A stretch of 64,000 nt of DNA, taken from Arthrobacter sp. EM1 (GTDB lineage Bacteria > Actinomycetota > Actinomycetes > Actinomycetales > Micrococcaceae). This document shows positions 17,895-26,212 of this stretch, in pieces. The notes beneath the pieces are model-generated. The model had not been told where the DNA came from. It saw nothing but the letters and a program-made list of their open reading frames with translations, and did not search any database. Location: the NCBI RefSeq assembly GCF_029964055.1, contig NZ_CP124836.1, positions 2,046,001 through 2,110,000 on the forward strand, in the 5' to 3' direction. Positions within the stretch are counted from its first letter, which is position 1; every line of letters starts with the position of its first letter. A program made the translations under genes and the position numbers.

Positions 17895-17930
17895 AAAAAA
17901 ATCCGCCGGAATCTTTCGATTCCGACGGAT
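17895..17930 (-). terminator. Terminator of tRNA-Ala copy 2
   Basis: A 13-bp stem with one mismatch (17901-17913 with 17918-17930) and a 4-nt loop, followed on the minus strand by seven Ts. It is a textbook intrinsic terminator just after the second tRNA-Ala. Confidence 0.92.
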
Positions 17931-17937
17931 TATCCGG

Positions 17938-18010
17938 TGGAGCTGAGGGGACTCGAACCCCTGACCCCCTGCATGCCATGCAGGTGCGCTACCAGCTGCG
18001 CCACAGCCCC
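17938..18010 (-). tRNA. tRNA-Ala (GGC), copy 2
   Basis: A 73-nt tRNA identical base for base to the copy at 17665-17737, anticodon GGC. The identical stretch extends a few bases past both tRNA ends. It is transcribed from its own promoter at 18091-18120. Confidence 0.97.
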
Positions 18011-18090
18011 GAATTTTCGCTGCCCCGACCCCGCCGGCTTTCGCCTCCGGGCTCCGTACTTCGTCCGGATTTCTCCGAAGCAACTCAAAT

Positions 18091-18120
18091 ATCTTAGAAC
18101 AGTCTTTCGGAAAATTCCAA
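18091..18120 (-). promoter_or_regulatory. Promoter of tRNA-Ala copy 2
   Basis: On the minus strand TTGGAA (18115-18120) and TAAGAT (18091-18096) are 18 bp apart. Downstream of the -10, GTTGCTTC-GGAGA is shared with the leader of copy 1. Confidence 0.65.
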
Positions 18121-18150
18121 ATCGGGCATATTCCGCAGCTGCATGCCGGG

Positions 18151-18552
18151 TTACTCCGCTTCGGGGCCCGCCGCTGCCTGCGCGGAAACGTCGTCGCCAA
18201 GCTGAAGGTCCACAACGGGGCAGTCCTTCCAGAGGCGCTCCAGGGCGTAAAACACGCGGTCTTCCTCGTGCTGGACGTGAATAACGATGTTGCCGTAGTC
18301 CAAGAGGACCCAGCGGCCGCCGGAGCGGCCCTCACGGCGGATCGGCTTGAGCTCGAATTTGGAGAGTTCGTCTTCGATGCCGTCCACAATGGCATTAACC
18401 TGGCGTTCGGACGGCGCCGAGGCAATCAGGAAGATATCCGCCAGGGCCAGCCGTTCGCTGACGTCCATGGCGACGATGTCCTCAGCGAGTTTCTCGGCAG
18501 CCGCTCGGGCTGCGTGGCGGGCTGAGGCGATGGATGAATCGGTTGCAGTCAC
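18151..18552 (-). CDS. rsfS: Ribosome silencing factor
   Basis: A 133-residue RsfS/Iojap protein that binds L14 and blocks 50S-30S joining under nutrient limitation. Typical motifs are EDIVAMDVSERLALADIFLIAS and, in the second half, GRWVLLDYGNIVIHVQ. The GTG at 18552 is chosen because AAGGAG lies 4-5 nt upstream; the longer frame starts before this Shine-Dalgarno. It is the last gene of the nadD-(disordered protein)-rsfS group, a conserved actinobacterial order. Confidence 0.95.
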   Translation of the reverse strand: MTATDSSIASARHAARAAAEKLAEDIVAMDVSERLALADIFLIASAPSERQVNAIVDGIEDELSKFELKPIRREGRSGGRWVLLDYGNIVIHVQHEEDRVFYALERLWKDCPVVDLQLGDDVSAQAAAGPEAE

Positions 18553-18565
18553 GGGACTCCTTATT

Positions 18566-18608
18566 GGGTACAAAAGTGTTGGGTAAAAAGCGTTATGGGT
18601 AACAAGCG
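18566..18608. repeat. Three imperfect tandem repeats in the rsfS 5' region
   Basis: Three copies of a GGGTAMAAAGYG-like unit begin at 18566, 18581 and 18597 (periods 15 and 16 bp). They lie directly upstream of the rsfS ribosome-binding site and between it and the stop of the upstream gene at 18670. Confidence 0.6.
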
Positions 18609-18669
18609 TGTGTTCTGAAACTGCGCGGGTGGCCACCGGGCGGAAGCGCGCGGCCCGCAGCAAAGGTGG

Positions 18670-19953
18670 CTAGCCGGAGATGGCAGTGACAATCAGCGTG
18701 ATGCCGGCGATCAGTGCCAGCACCCCCAGGGCCAGTACCACCAGGCGCAGGCGCCGCGCCCTGCCCAAACCGGCCGTGACCGCGTCCAGGGGTTCAAGCC
18801 CGTAGGCTGCGCTTGCGGCCACCGGCGAGCCGCCGGCGAAGTCCTCCTCGGACCGGAGCGTTGGCGGTTCCCCCGCCGCCGGCTGGGATTCTGCCGGCGG
18901 CACGGACGAAGCACGGGCAGCGGCCTCGGCGCGGGCAAGCACCCCGGAACGACCGGTCGCAGGGCCGGGTTTGCGCTGGCGGGATGCACCGGGGCGGTGG
19001 CCGCCGGACTTGCGGTTTTCACCAACCCGGGGGCCCGGGTTGGTGACAACCGGAACGTGTGAGGTGGCAGGTCGCTTCAGGACCGGCCGCTCCACGCCCG
19101 GAACCTGGACGAACTCCAGGGGTGTGACCATTGCCAGGTTATTGGCCGTGGTCGGATCATTGCGCACCGGCTCCGGCACGCTGTTCTGCTCGGCCAGCTT
19201 CTGCTTCGCGGCGGCACGGCGTCCCAGTACTGCGGCCCGTTCGGCCACGGCGATCTGCTCCGACAGTGCGCGCGGATCCACGGCATCGGCGTCCACGGCG
19301 TTGATGTGTTCCATCTTGGCCAGTTGGTTCTGCGCCTGCTGGGCGAGGAGTTCGCGTGCGGCGAGGGCCTGTTCCACGCTCATCCCCACGGCGCCCGGAG
19401 CTCCCGGGCCGGCTACGGCTTCCTCGTCCGCCGGGGCGGCGGTTTCCGCACCCGCGGCCGGCGCGTCGGCTTCCGCCCCCGGCGGGGGCGCGGAGGGGCT
19501 GACCCGGGTGCGGGGCGAGGCAGGGACGATCAGATTGGCGGACGTTGCCGGGGCTGTCTCGGCGGCCAGCTGCAGCAACCGCAGCTGGCGACGCGTCGGC
19601 GGTCCGCCGGCGGCGAGGTTGCCTTCCTTCTCGGCTAATTCCTTGATGGTTCGCAAGGTGGCGCGGTCCCGGGCCCGGATCTGCGAGGACCGTTCGGTTC
19701 CCGGGGAACTGCTGACCGAGTCGACCGGGCCGGGAATCCGGCGCCGGCCGGTGGTTTCCGCTTCGGTGGGTTCACCGGGATCAACGGCGTCCGGCCGCGC
19801 GGCGTCCTTGTTTGCGGCGTCCTTGTTTGCTGAGGCCGGGCTATTCGAGGCAGGGGGAACCGCGCCGGAAGCGGGGGCACCGGGCTCCCGGCGTTCATCT
19901 CTGGCCTGCCGCAGTTCGCGACGGCTGCGGATTGGTGGCTGTTCCTGACTCAT
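18670..19953 (-). CDS. Hypothetical tail-anchored, largely disordered protein
   Basis: A 427-residue protein rich in Ala, Pro, Glu and Arg with no recognised domain. The N-terminus SRRELRQARDERRE is highly charged; the middle is low-complexity; a single hydrophobic helix LRLVVLALGVLALIAGITLI lies at the extreme C-terminus. That layout predicts a C-tail-anchored membrane protein with a long cytoplasmic disordered region. Two adjacent NKDAA units are a small internal repeat. It sits between nadD and rsfS in a likely operon (7-bp gap from nadD). No Shine-Dalgarno is obvious for the ATG at 19953. Confidence 0.75.
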   Translation of the reverse strand: MSQEQPPIRSRRELRQARDERREPGAPASGAVPPASNSPASANKDAANKDAARPDAVDPGEPTEAETTGRRRIPGPVDSVSSSPGTERSSQIRARDRATLRTIKELAEKEGNLAAGGPPTRRQLRLLQLAAETAPATSANLIVPASPRTRVSPSAPPPGAEADAPAAGAETAAPADEEAVAGPGAPGAVGMSVEQALAARELLAQQAQNQLAKMEHINAVDADAVDPRALSEQIAVAERAAVLGRRAAAKQKLAEQNSVPEPVRNDPTTANNLAMVTPLEFVQVPGVERPVLKRPATSHVPVVTNPGPRVGENRKSGGHRPGASRQRKPGPATGRSGVLARAEAAARASSVPPAESQPAAGEPPTLRSEEDFAGGSPVAASAAYGLEPLDAVTAGLGRARRLRLVVLALGVLALIAGITLIVTAISG

Positions 19954-19960
19954 TGCAAAC

Positions 19961-20647
19961 TCATTCGATGCTGGCGGGGTGGGCTAACTCGGTACTGCGG
20001 TCGTAGCGTGCGGCGCCATTTCCGGCGGAGGTGTCCCCGACGTCCGGGTGGCCGCCGTACAGTCCGTATTTGGCGATGTACTGCACTACACCGTCCGGCA
20101 CTAAGTACCAGACAGGGTTTCCTGCAGCTACCCGGGCGCGGCAATCGGTCGAGGAGATTGCCATCGCTGGCACCTCGAGCAGGCTGACGTCCTTGCGGCC
20201 CATTCCGTCCAGGACGTGTCCGGGCCTGGTGACGCCGACGAAGTGCGCAAGGGACCACAGCTCGTCAATGTCCTTCCAGGACAAGATCTGCGCCAGGGCG
20301 TCGGCGCCGGTAATAAAAAACAGGTCCGCATCCGGGCGCAGGGTTCGGAGGTCACGAAGGGTGTCGATAGTGTACGTGGGACCGGGCCGGTCCACGTCCA
20401 CCCGGCTGACGGTAAAGCGCGGGTTTGACGCCGTGGCGATGACTGTCATGAGGTAGCGGTGCTCGGCCTCGCTGACCTTTTTGCTCATCTTCTGCCACGG
20501 CTGGCCGGTCGGCACAAAAACCACTTCGTCCAAGTCGAACTTGGCTGCCACCTCGCTGGCGGCAACAAGGTGGCCGTGATGGATGGGATCGAAGGTACCG
20601 CCCATCACGCCCAGACGCAGACGGCGCCGGGCACCGCGCTGCGTCAC
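19961..20647 (-). CDS. nadD: Nicotinate-nucleotide adenylyltransferase
   Basis: A 228-residue NaMN adenylyltransferase that makes deamido-NAD in NAD synthesis. The nucleotidyltransferase signature [15 protein letters not shown] is at residues 12-26, and the C-terminal [13 protein letters not shown] holds the family SSTxIR-like motif. The GTG at 20647 lies 13 bp after the stop of the upstream small membrane-protein gene and fits the family length; a longer frame overlapping that gene is unlikely. The C-terminus extends about 35 residues beyond the usual end. Confidence 0.95.
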   Translation of the reverse strand: MTQRGARRRLRLGVMGGTFDPIHHGHLVAASEVAAKFDLDEVVFVPTGQPWQKMSKKVSEAEHRYLMTVIATASNPRFTVSRVDVDRPGPTYTIDTLRDLRTLRPDADLFFITGADALAQILSWKDIDELWSLAHFVGVTRPGHVLDGMGRKDVSLLEVPAMAISSTDCRARVAAGNPVWYLVPDGVVQYIAKYGLYGGHPDVGDTSAGNGAARYDRSTELAHPASIE

Positions 20648-20660
20648 GATGGCGGAAATA

Positions 20661-20900
20661 TTAGTGGCCTTGGCTGTGATCGTGCTTGTTCGGGTGCTGG
20701 CGGTGCGGATCCGCGTGCTCCTCAACGGCTGCATGGCGCCTGCCCAGGTTGCCGTAGGACAGTGTGACCGACAGCATGACCATCAGCAGCGCGAACATCA
20801 CGGCGCCAATTACGATCGGCGGTGCGATGAGCGGCGCGAGTTCCTCGTGGCCTGATCCGCCCACGGCGGCGACGATTGTGGCGATCTGCTGGGACAGCAT
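20661..20900 (-). CDS. Small single-pass membrane protein with His-rich tail
   Basis: A 79-residue protein. An N-terminal segment of about 25 residues precedes one transmembrane helix ([19 protein letters not shown]), then a C-terminal tail of about 30 residues carrying eight histidines (for example [15 protein letters not shown]). It lies immediately upstream of nadD (13 bp) and is probably co-transcribed. The start at 20900 has AGGGGAG just upstream. I know no function; the tail may bind metal ions or simply be a polar cytoplasmic anchor. Confidence 0.7.
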   Translation of the reverse strand: MLSQQIATIVAAVGGSGHEELAPLIAPPIVIGAVMFALLMVMLSVTLSYGNLGRRHAAVEEHADPHRQHPNKHDHSQGH

Positions 20901-20930
20901 GTTCTCCCCTAGTGAGTTCACAATTTAACG

Positions 20931-20950
20931 ACGGCGGATATCCCCGCCGT
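20931..20950 (-). terminator. Weak hairpin between the small membrane-protein gene and proA
   Basis: ACGGCGG pairs with CCGCCGT across a 6-nt loop, followed on the minus strand by an A/T-rich run. It may end the proB-proA transcript or act as a partial attenuator. Confidence 0.45.
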
Positions 20951-20980
20951 TCCGGACTTCTGTTCCATGTTACAGCGTTG

Positions 20981-22330
20981 CTAGGACCTGATCTGGCCCT
21001 CGCCCTGGACGATCCATTTGGTGGTGGTCAGTTCCGTCAGGCCCATGGGTCCGCGGGCGTGCAGCTTCTGGGTGGATATACCCACCTCGGCGCCGAGGCC
21101 GAGTTCACCGCCGTCGGTGAAGCGGGTGGACGCGTTGACAATAACGGCGGCCGAGTCAATCTCGGCAATAAACCGCTCGGCGTTGCCAAGGTCATTGGTC
21201 AGGATGGCCTCGGTGTGGCCGGTGGACCAGGTTCGGATGTGCCTGACGGCGTCGTCCACGCTGTCGACCATGGCCACGGCAAGGTCCAGGTCCATGTATT
21301 CGGTGGCCCAGTCCTCGTCCGTGGCGGGGACCGAGTCTATCGAGGCGGGCAGTGCAGCGCGGATCCGATCGTCGGCATGCAGCGTAACGCCGGCGTCGCG
21401 CAGGGCAGCGGCGACGGCGGGCAGCGCTGTTGAGCCGGAGTGGACCAGCAGGGTTTCCACGGTATTGCAGACGCTGGGCCGTTGGGTCTTGGAGTTCAGC
21501 AGGATCTCGACGGCCATCTCCTCGTTCGCGGAGGCGTCCAGGAAGATGTGCACATTGCCTTCGCCGGTCTCAATCACGGGAACCTTGGCGTTGGCCACAA
21601 CGGACTGAATGAGGTCCCGGCCGCCGCGGGGAATCAGGACGTCCACCCGGCCGCGTGCACGCATCAGGGCGTTGGCTCCTTCGCGGCCGAACTGGTCAAC
21701 GCTTTGCACTGCGTCGGCGGGCAGGCCCACCGACTCCAGGGCGTCACGGAGCACGGTAACGAGCGCTGCGTTGGTGGCGGCGGCGGCGGTGCCGCCGCGC
21801 AGGATGACGGCGTTGCCACTCTTGAGGCCGAGCCCGGCGATGTCCACCGTGACGTTGGGACGCGCCTCGTAGATGGCGGCGACGACGCCCATCGGGACGT
21901 TGACCTGGCGCAGCCGCAGCCCGTTGGGCAGGGTCTGGCCGCGCACCACGTTACCGACCGGATCCGGCAGGTTGGCGAGGTTCTCCAGGGCGGCGGCGAG
22001 GCCCTGGATGCGGGCATCGGTGAGGGTGAGCCGGTCCAGCAGCGCCGCGGAGGTGCCGTTGGCCTTCCCGGCGGCCACGTCCGTGGCGTTGGCGGCAAGG
22101 ACCCCGGCCTGACGCTCCAACAGCGCTGCGGCGATGGCGCGCAGCCCCCGGTCCTTCCAGGCCCGGTTGGCGCGGGACATCCTGCGGCCTGCGGCACGGG
22201 AACGGTCGGCGATGGCGTGGACGGCGGCCTCGACGTCGGCCGGTGAAAGCGTGGATGGTTCAGGCACGGAAGAGCCCGTGGTTGAGTCGATGGAATTCGC
22301 TGCGGATTCGTGAATCAGTGCCTCAGTCAT
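20981..22330 (-). CDS. proA: Glutamate-5-semialdehyde dehydrogenase (gamma-glutamyl phosphate reductase)
   Basis: A 449-residue enzyme catalysing the second step of proline synthesis. It has the motif IYEARPNVTVD, the glycine-rich GNAVILRGG, and the catalytic cysteine in QRPSVCNTVETLLVH. There is an N-terminal extension of about 25 residues compared with short ProA proteins. Two ATGs occur in tandem; I prefer the second (22330) because TAGACT (22337-22342) ends exactly 6 nt upstream, the leaderless arrangement seen for other genes here. It follows proB, so it may have an internal promoter as well as read-through. Confidence 0.95.
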   Translation of the reverse strand: MTEALIHESAANSIDSTTGSSVPEPSTLSPADVEAAVHAIADRSRAAGRRMSRANRAWKDRGLRAIAAALLERQAGVLAANATDVAAGKANGTSAALLDRLTLTDARIQGLAAALENLANLPDPVGNVVRGQTLPNGLRLRQVNVPMGVVAAIYEARPNVTVDIAGLGLKSGNAVILRGGTAAAATNAALVTVLRDALESVGLPADAVQSVDQFGREGANALMRARGRVDVLIPRGGRDLIQSVVANAKVPVIETGEGNVHIFLDASANEEMAVEILLNSKTQRPSVCNTVETLLVHSGSTALPAVAAALRDAGVTLHADDRIRAALPASIDSVPATDEDWATEYMDLDLAVAMVDSVDDAVRHIRTWSTGHTEAILTNDLGNAERFIAEIDSAAVIVNASTRFTDGGELGLGAEVGISTQKLHARGPMGLTELTTTKWIVQGEGQIRS

Positions 22331-22356
22331 CATTCCAGTCTAGGCGAGGCTCCCGG

Positions 22357-23508
22357 TTAGACCAGAACCAGGTCATCCACGTGGATGACCTCCCGGTCGA
22401 AGCCCCTGCCCAGCGACTCCCCCAGTTCCACTGTGGAACGGCCCAGCATTTGCGGGAGCTCATCGGAGGAGTAGTTGACCAGCCCGCGCGCAACGACTGT
22501 TCCATCCGCTGCAACCATCTCGACGGCGTCGCCGGATTCAAAGGTCCCTTCCACGGCCGTGACGCCGGCCGGAAGCAGGGAGGTGTGGTGGTCGCGGACG
22601 GCTGTGACGGCGCCGTCGTCGAGGATCAGCCGGCCCTGCACATGGGCGAGGTGGGCCAGCCACATCATCCGCACGGACTTGCGTCCGCTGTTGACAGTGA
22701 ACAAGGTGCCGACGTCCTCCCCGGCCAGTGCGGCGGCAGCGTTTGCCGTGGAGGTGACCAGCGCGGGGATACCGGAATCCGCGGCCATCGTGGCGGCTTC
22801 GACTTTGGTCTGCATTCCGCCTGTTCCGACCCCCGCCTTGCCGGGCGAGCCGATGGTGACGTCCTCCAGGTCCGCGGGGCCGTCGACCCGGGGAATACGC
22901 TTGGCACCTTTGGCGGGCGGGCCGTCGTAGAGGGCATCGACGTCGGAGAGCAACAGCAGGGCATCGGCCCGGACCAGGTGCGCCACCAGGGCGGACAAGC
23001 GGTCGTTGTCGCCGAAACGGATCTTGTGCGTGGCCACCGTGTCATTTTCGTTGACAACCGGCACAACGCCCAGGTTCAGCAAACGGTTCAGCGCCCGGAA
23101 CGCATTCATGTGGTGACTGCGCCGCATCAGGTCATCTGCGGTCAGGAGCACCTGGCTGACGGTAATCCCGTGGGCACCAAAGGCGTGCGTGTAACGGGCC
23201 ATCAGCAGCCCCTGGCCCACGCTGGCGGCGGCCTGCTGGGTGGCGAGGTCCCGGGGACGCTTCGTCAGGCCCAGCGGCGCGAGCCCCGCGGAGATCGCTC
23301 CCGAAGACACCAGGATGATTTCGGTGCCGCTATTGCTTTTGGCCGCCAGCGCGTTCGACAGTTCGATCAGCGCGTCCTCGGAGATTCCGCCCTTGATACT
23401 GGTGAGCGACGACGAACCCACCTTGACCACAATGCGGCGAGCCCGGGCGAGCAGCCTGCGGTCGTTGGTTTTGGGTTCCTCGATGACAACTGCGGACTTG
23501 TCGCTCAC
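22357..23508 (-). CDS. proB: Glutamate 5-kinase
   Basis: A 383-residue enzyme for the first committed step of proline synthesis. It has an amino-acid-kinase domain (RRIVVKVGSSSLT at residues 25-37, FGDNDRLSALVAHLV in the middle) and a C-terminal PUA domain (about residues 290-375). Start is a GTG at 23508, 10 bp after the obgE stop. ProB is normally feedback-inhibited by proline. It is followed by proA after 26 bp. Confidence 0.96.
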   Translation of the reverse strand: MSDKSAVVIEEPKTNDRRLLARARRIVVKVGSSSLTSIKGGISEDALIELSNALAAKSNSGTEIILVSSGAISAGLAPLGLTKRPRDLATQQAAASVGQGLLMARYTHAFGAHGITVSQVLLTADDLMRRSHHMNAFRALNRLLNLGVVPVVNENDTVATHKIRFGDNDRLSALVAHLVRADALLLLSDVDALYDGPPAKGAKRIPRVDGPADLEDVTIGSPGKAGVGTGGMQTKVEAATMAADSGIPALVTSTANAAAALAGEDVGTLFTVNSGRKSVRMMWLAHLAHVQGRLILDDGAVTAVRDHHTSLLPAGVTAVEGTFESGDAVEMVAADGTVVARGLVNYSSDELPQMLGRSTVELGESLGRGFDREVIHVDDLVLV

Positions 23509-23518
23509 GTGTTAAGGC

Positions 23519-25105
23519 TCACTCCTCATTCTCGGTGTCAAGGGCGCTTTCCTTAAGCGGCTTGGGCCGGCGGCCGCTGACGGATTCAGTCCAGATGCCG
23601 GCTTTGCGCTCGGCTTCGAGCTCGGCGCGGGCCGCAGCCTTGGCCTCGCGGCGCTCCACCTGTTCATCGCGCTTTTGGCCACGGGTGGGGCGGTCGCCGA
23701 TATCGGCAAAGCGCACGTCGGTTCCGCGGGGTGCTGCCAACAGTTCGGCGCCGGCCATCATGGTCGGCTCCCAGTCGAAGACGACGCCGTCGTCTTCACC
23801 GATGACCACCATGTCGCCCGGGGTGGCGCCCTGTTTGAACAGCTCGTTTTCTACGCCGAGCTTAGCCAGTCGGTCAGCAAGGTAGCCGATAGCCTCCTCG
23901 TTGGTGAAGTCGGTCTGCTTGACCCAGCGCACGGGCTTGTCGCCGAGGACGCGGAACAGCGGCTCCAGGTTCTTCTCCTCGCGGCGGATTTTGAAGCCGG
24001 ACTCGTTGACGGCGCGAGGTTTGAGTACCGGGGCGTGGACCTTCGGCGGCGCGGCAGCAATGGCGTCGCGGGCAGCCTGGACGATCTCGCCCATCGCGAA
24101 GCCAAGCTGGCGGAGACCTTCGTGGCTGGTCGCCGAAATTTCGAAGACCTTGAAGCCGCGGGATTCGAGTTCGGGGCGGACAAATTCTGCCATGTCCTTG
24201 CCGTCCGGGAGGTCGACCTTGTTCAGGGCGATCAGGCGCGGGCGCTGGTTCAGCGGAACAACTTCACCGTCGGAACCGGCATAGCTCATGTCCACCGCGT
24301 ATTTGTCCAGCTCGGCTTCGATGACGGCGAGGTCCGAGAGCGGATCGCGGTCTGATTCGAGCGTGCCGCAGTCGAGCACATGCACCAGGGCGGCGCAACG
24401 CTCAACGTGGCGCAGGAAGTGGTGGCCGAGGCCCTTGCCTTCGCTGGCGCCTTCGATCAGGCCGGGGACGTCGGCGATGGTGAAGCGCACCTCGCCGGCC
24501 TGGACCACACCGAGGTTCGGGATCAGGGTGGTGAACGGGTAGTCGGCGATTTTGGGCCGGGCGGCAGACATCGCGGCAATCAGGCTGGACTTGCCGGCGG
24601 AGGGGAACCCGACCAAGGCAATATCGGCGATGGATTTCAGTTCCAGGACAACGTCACTGGATTCGCCTTCGATGCCGAGCAGGGCGAATCCCGGGGCGCG
24701 GCGTTTCTGCGAGGAGAGCGAAGCGTTGCCCAGTCCACCGATGCCGCCGGCCGCGGCGATGTATTCGGAACCCTCACCGACCAGGTCTGCGAGGACCCTG
24801 CCGTCCTTGGACTTGACCACGGTGCCCTCGGGAACCGGGAGGATCAGGGTTTCGCCGTGCTTGCCGGCGCGCCAGTCGCCCATACCGGGTCCGCCGTTGG
24901 TGGCGTGGCGGTGCGGGGCGTGGTGGTAATCGAGCAGGGTCGTGGTCTGGGGGTCCACGCGCAGGATAACGTCGCCGCCGTTGCCGCCGTTGCCGCCGTC
25001 GGGACCGCCGAGCGGCTTGAACTTCTCGCGGTGAACGGAGACACAGCCGTGGCCGCCGGTACCGCCGGATACGTGCAGTACTACCCGGTCTACAAAGCTC
25101 GCCAC
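23519..25105 (-). CDS. obgE: GTPase Obg/CgtA
   Basis: A 528-residue ribosome-assembly and stress GTPase. It has the Gly-rich Obg fold at the N-terminus ([16 protein letters not shown]), G1 [10 protein letters not shown] near 170, G3 [11 protein letters not shown]4 NKVDLPD, and a long C-terminal OCT domain plus a charged tail, typical of actinobacterial Obg. The GTG at 25105 has GGAG 6 nt upstream; the 12-residue longer frame lacks a ribosome-binding site. It acts on 50S maturation and stands after rplU and rpmA in the standard order. Confidence 0.97.
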   Translation of the reverse strand: MASFVDRVVLHVSGGTGGHGCVSVHREKFKPLGGPDGGNGGNGGDVILRVDPQTTTLLDYHHAPHRHATNGGPGMGDWRAGKHGETLILPVPEGTVVKSKDGRVLADLVGEGSEYIAAAGGIGGLGNASLSSQKRRAPGFALLGIEGESSDVVLELKSIADIALVGFPSAGKSSLIAAMSAARPKIADYPFTTLIPNLGVVQAGEVRFTIADVPGLIEGASEGKGLGHHFLRHVERCAALVHVLDCGTLESDRDPLSDLAVIEAELDKYAVDMSYAGSDGEVVPLNQRPRLIALNKVDLPDGKDMAEFVRPELESRGFKVFEISATSHEGLRQLGFAMGEIVQAARDAIAAAPPKVHAPVLKPRAVNESGFKIRREEKNLEPLFRVLGDKPVRWVKQTDFTNEEAIGYLADRLAKLGVENELFKQGATPGDMVVIGEDDGVVFDWEPTMMAGAELLAAPRGTDVRFADIGDRPTRGQKRDEQVERREAKAAARAELEAERKAGIWTESVSGRRPKPLKESALDTENEE

Positions 25106-25168
25106 GTGGATCTCCTCAGTGCTGTTCCCGTAAGCGTGCAAAGACGCTCAGGATGATTGTAATGCGGT

Positions 25169-25208
25169 TAAAACACCGGTGGAGCGGACCTAATGGCCCG
25201 CCCCACCG
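25169..25208 (-). terminator. Probable terminator after rpmA
   Basis: CGGTGG-A-GCGG pairs with CCCGCCCCACCG across about 9 nt, followed on the minus strand by GTTTT. It lies between rpmA and obgE and could be a partial terminator lowering obgE expression relative to the ribosomal genes. Confidence 0.6.
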
Positions 25209-25224
25209 ATTTAAAACGTAGGTA

Positions 25225-25488
25225 CTACTCTGCAGCTGCTGCAGCCACAATGTTCACAACGCGACGACCGCGGCGGGTGCCGAACTCGACGGCTCCGGGA
25301 GCCAGGGCGAACAGGGTGTCGTCGCCGCCGCGGCCGACGCCGGCGCCCGGGTGGAAGTGGGTTCCACGCTGGCGGACGATGATCTCGCCTGCGGAAACTA
25401 CCTGACCGCCGAAGCGCTTGACGCCGAGGTACTGGGCGTTCGAGTCACGACCGTTGCGAGTGGAACTCGCGCCTTTTTTATGTGCCAT
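25225..25488 (-). CDS. rpmA: 50S ribosomal protein L27
   Basis: An 87-residue L27: [20 protein letters not shown] at the start, [20 protein letters not shown] in the core. It has the mature-type N-terminus with no cleavable Firmicutes extension. It binds near the peptidyl-transferase centre. It lies 61 bp downstream of rplU. Confidence 0.99.
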   Translation of the reverse strand: MAHKKGASSTRNGRDSNAQYLGVKRFGGQVVSAGEIIVRQRGTHFHPGAGVGRGGDDTLFALAPGAVEFGTRRGRRVVNIVAAAAAE

Positions 25489-25549
25489 TTGGAAATGCCT
25501 GCCTTAAAATTCTGGGGAATCTGCTGAAAACCTGAACAGTAACGAGTAG

Positions 25550-25870
25550 TTACTTGATACCGGTGATCTTGACCTTGGTCAATTCCTGACGGTGACCCTG
25601 GCGCTTTTTGTAACCGGTCTTGTTCTTGAACTTCTGGATGACGATCTTGGGACCGCGAAGGTCCTCAAGGATCTCAGCCGTAACCTTTACCTTGGCCAGG
25701 TCCGAAGCAGCAGACATGACCTTGTCACCGTCTACCAGGAGCAGTGCGGGCAACTCAAAGGTGCTGCCGGCTCCACCGGGGACGCGGTTCAGGGTAACGA
25801 AGTCTCCAACGGAAACCTTCTCTTGCCGGCCGCCTGCGCGGACAATCGCGTACACCACTGGGGAACTCAC
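25550..25870 (-). CDS. rplU: 50S ribosomal protein L21
   Basis: A 106-residue L21: [19 protein letters not shown] at the start and [18 protein letters not shown] at the end, the rRNA-binding C-terminal signature. It is the first gene of the rplU-rpmA-obgE operon and is preceded by a leader of about 190 nt. Confidence 0.98.
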   Translation of the reverse strand: MSSPVVYAIVRAGGRQEKVSVGDFVTLNRVPGGAGSTFELPALLLVDGDKVMSAASDLAKVKVTAEILEDLRGPKIVIQKFKNKTGYKKRQGHRQELTKVKITGIK

Positions 25871-26093
25871 TTCTCTCGACGTTTATTACTAGATTTGCGT
25901 GCGGAACCTGGGTCCAAAGTTGATGGTCCGGCTCACGCTGTGCCTCTACGCCGGTGGGTTCCCCGGGGGAACCCATGAGCTATCCCGTGGACATTCGCAC
26001 CTGAAATCAAGTGGAGCGTCCTCAAGGTCATAACCCAAGTGTTGGCGTAAGCACCGAAGATCTAGACTACGCTAATTTTGCCTTCGGCCGCAA
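25871..26093 (-). promoter_or_regulatory. rplU promoter and long 5' leader
   Basis: On the minus strand TTGCGG (26088-26093) and TAGTCT (26064-26069) are 18 bp apart, giving a leader of about 187 nt before rplU. A 21-nt near-perfect palindrome (25955-25975; arms TGGGTTCCCC and GGGGAACCCA) sits in the middle of it. Such leaders often carry autogenous control by the encoded ribosomal protein; this one matches no family I can name. Confidence 0.5.
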
Positions 26094-26212
26094 ATGAGGC
26101 TGGTTCCGAAGGGAGGTACGTGATAGGTGACACCCTGTATGGACAGGACGTAGCCGCAACGACTTCCGGAACCGCGCCTCCCTATCGTACAGGCTCCCTG
26201 CTGTCCCGCGGC
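26094..26212. other. Intergenic segment with several complementary blocks
   Basis: No gene is seen. Complementary blocks are GGTTCCG (26102-26108) with CGGAACC (26167-26173), GGGAGG (26111-26116) with CCTCCC (26177-26182), GATAGG (26122-26127) with CCTATC (26181-26186), and a local hairpin CCTGT-ATGG-ACAGG (26134-26147). It lies downstream of thiD-tenA and upstream of the rplU promoter, and may hold the thiD-tenA transcript end. Confidence 0.4.

Noticed and set aside
18670..19953. LytR-CpsA-Psr or cell-division protein for the disordered gene
   Set aside because: The gene next to nadD and rsfS in some relatives is an LCP protein, but no LCP domain motif is present here.
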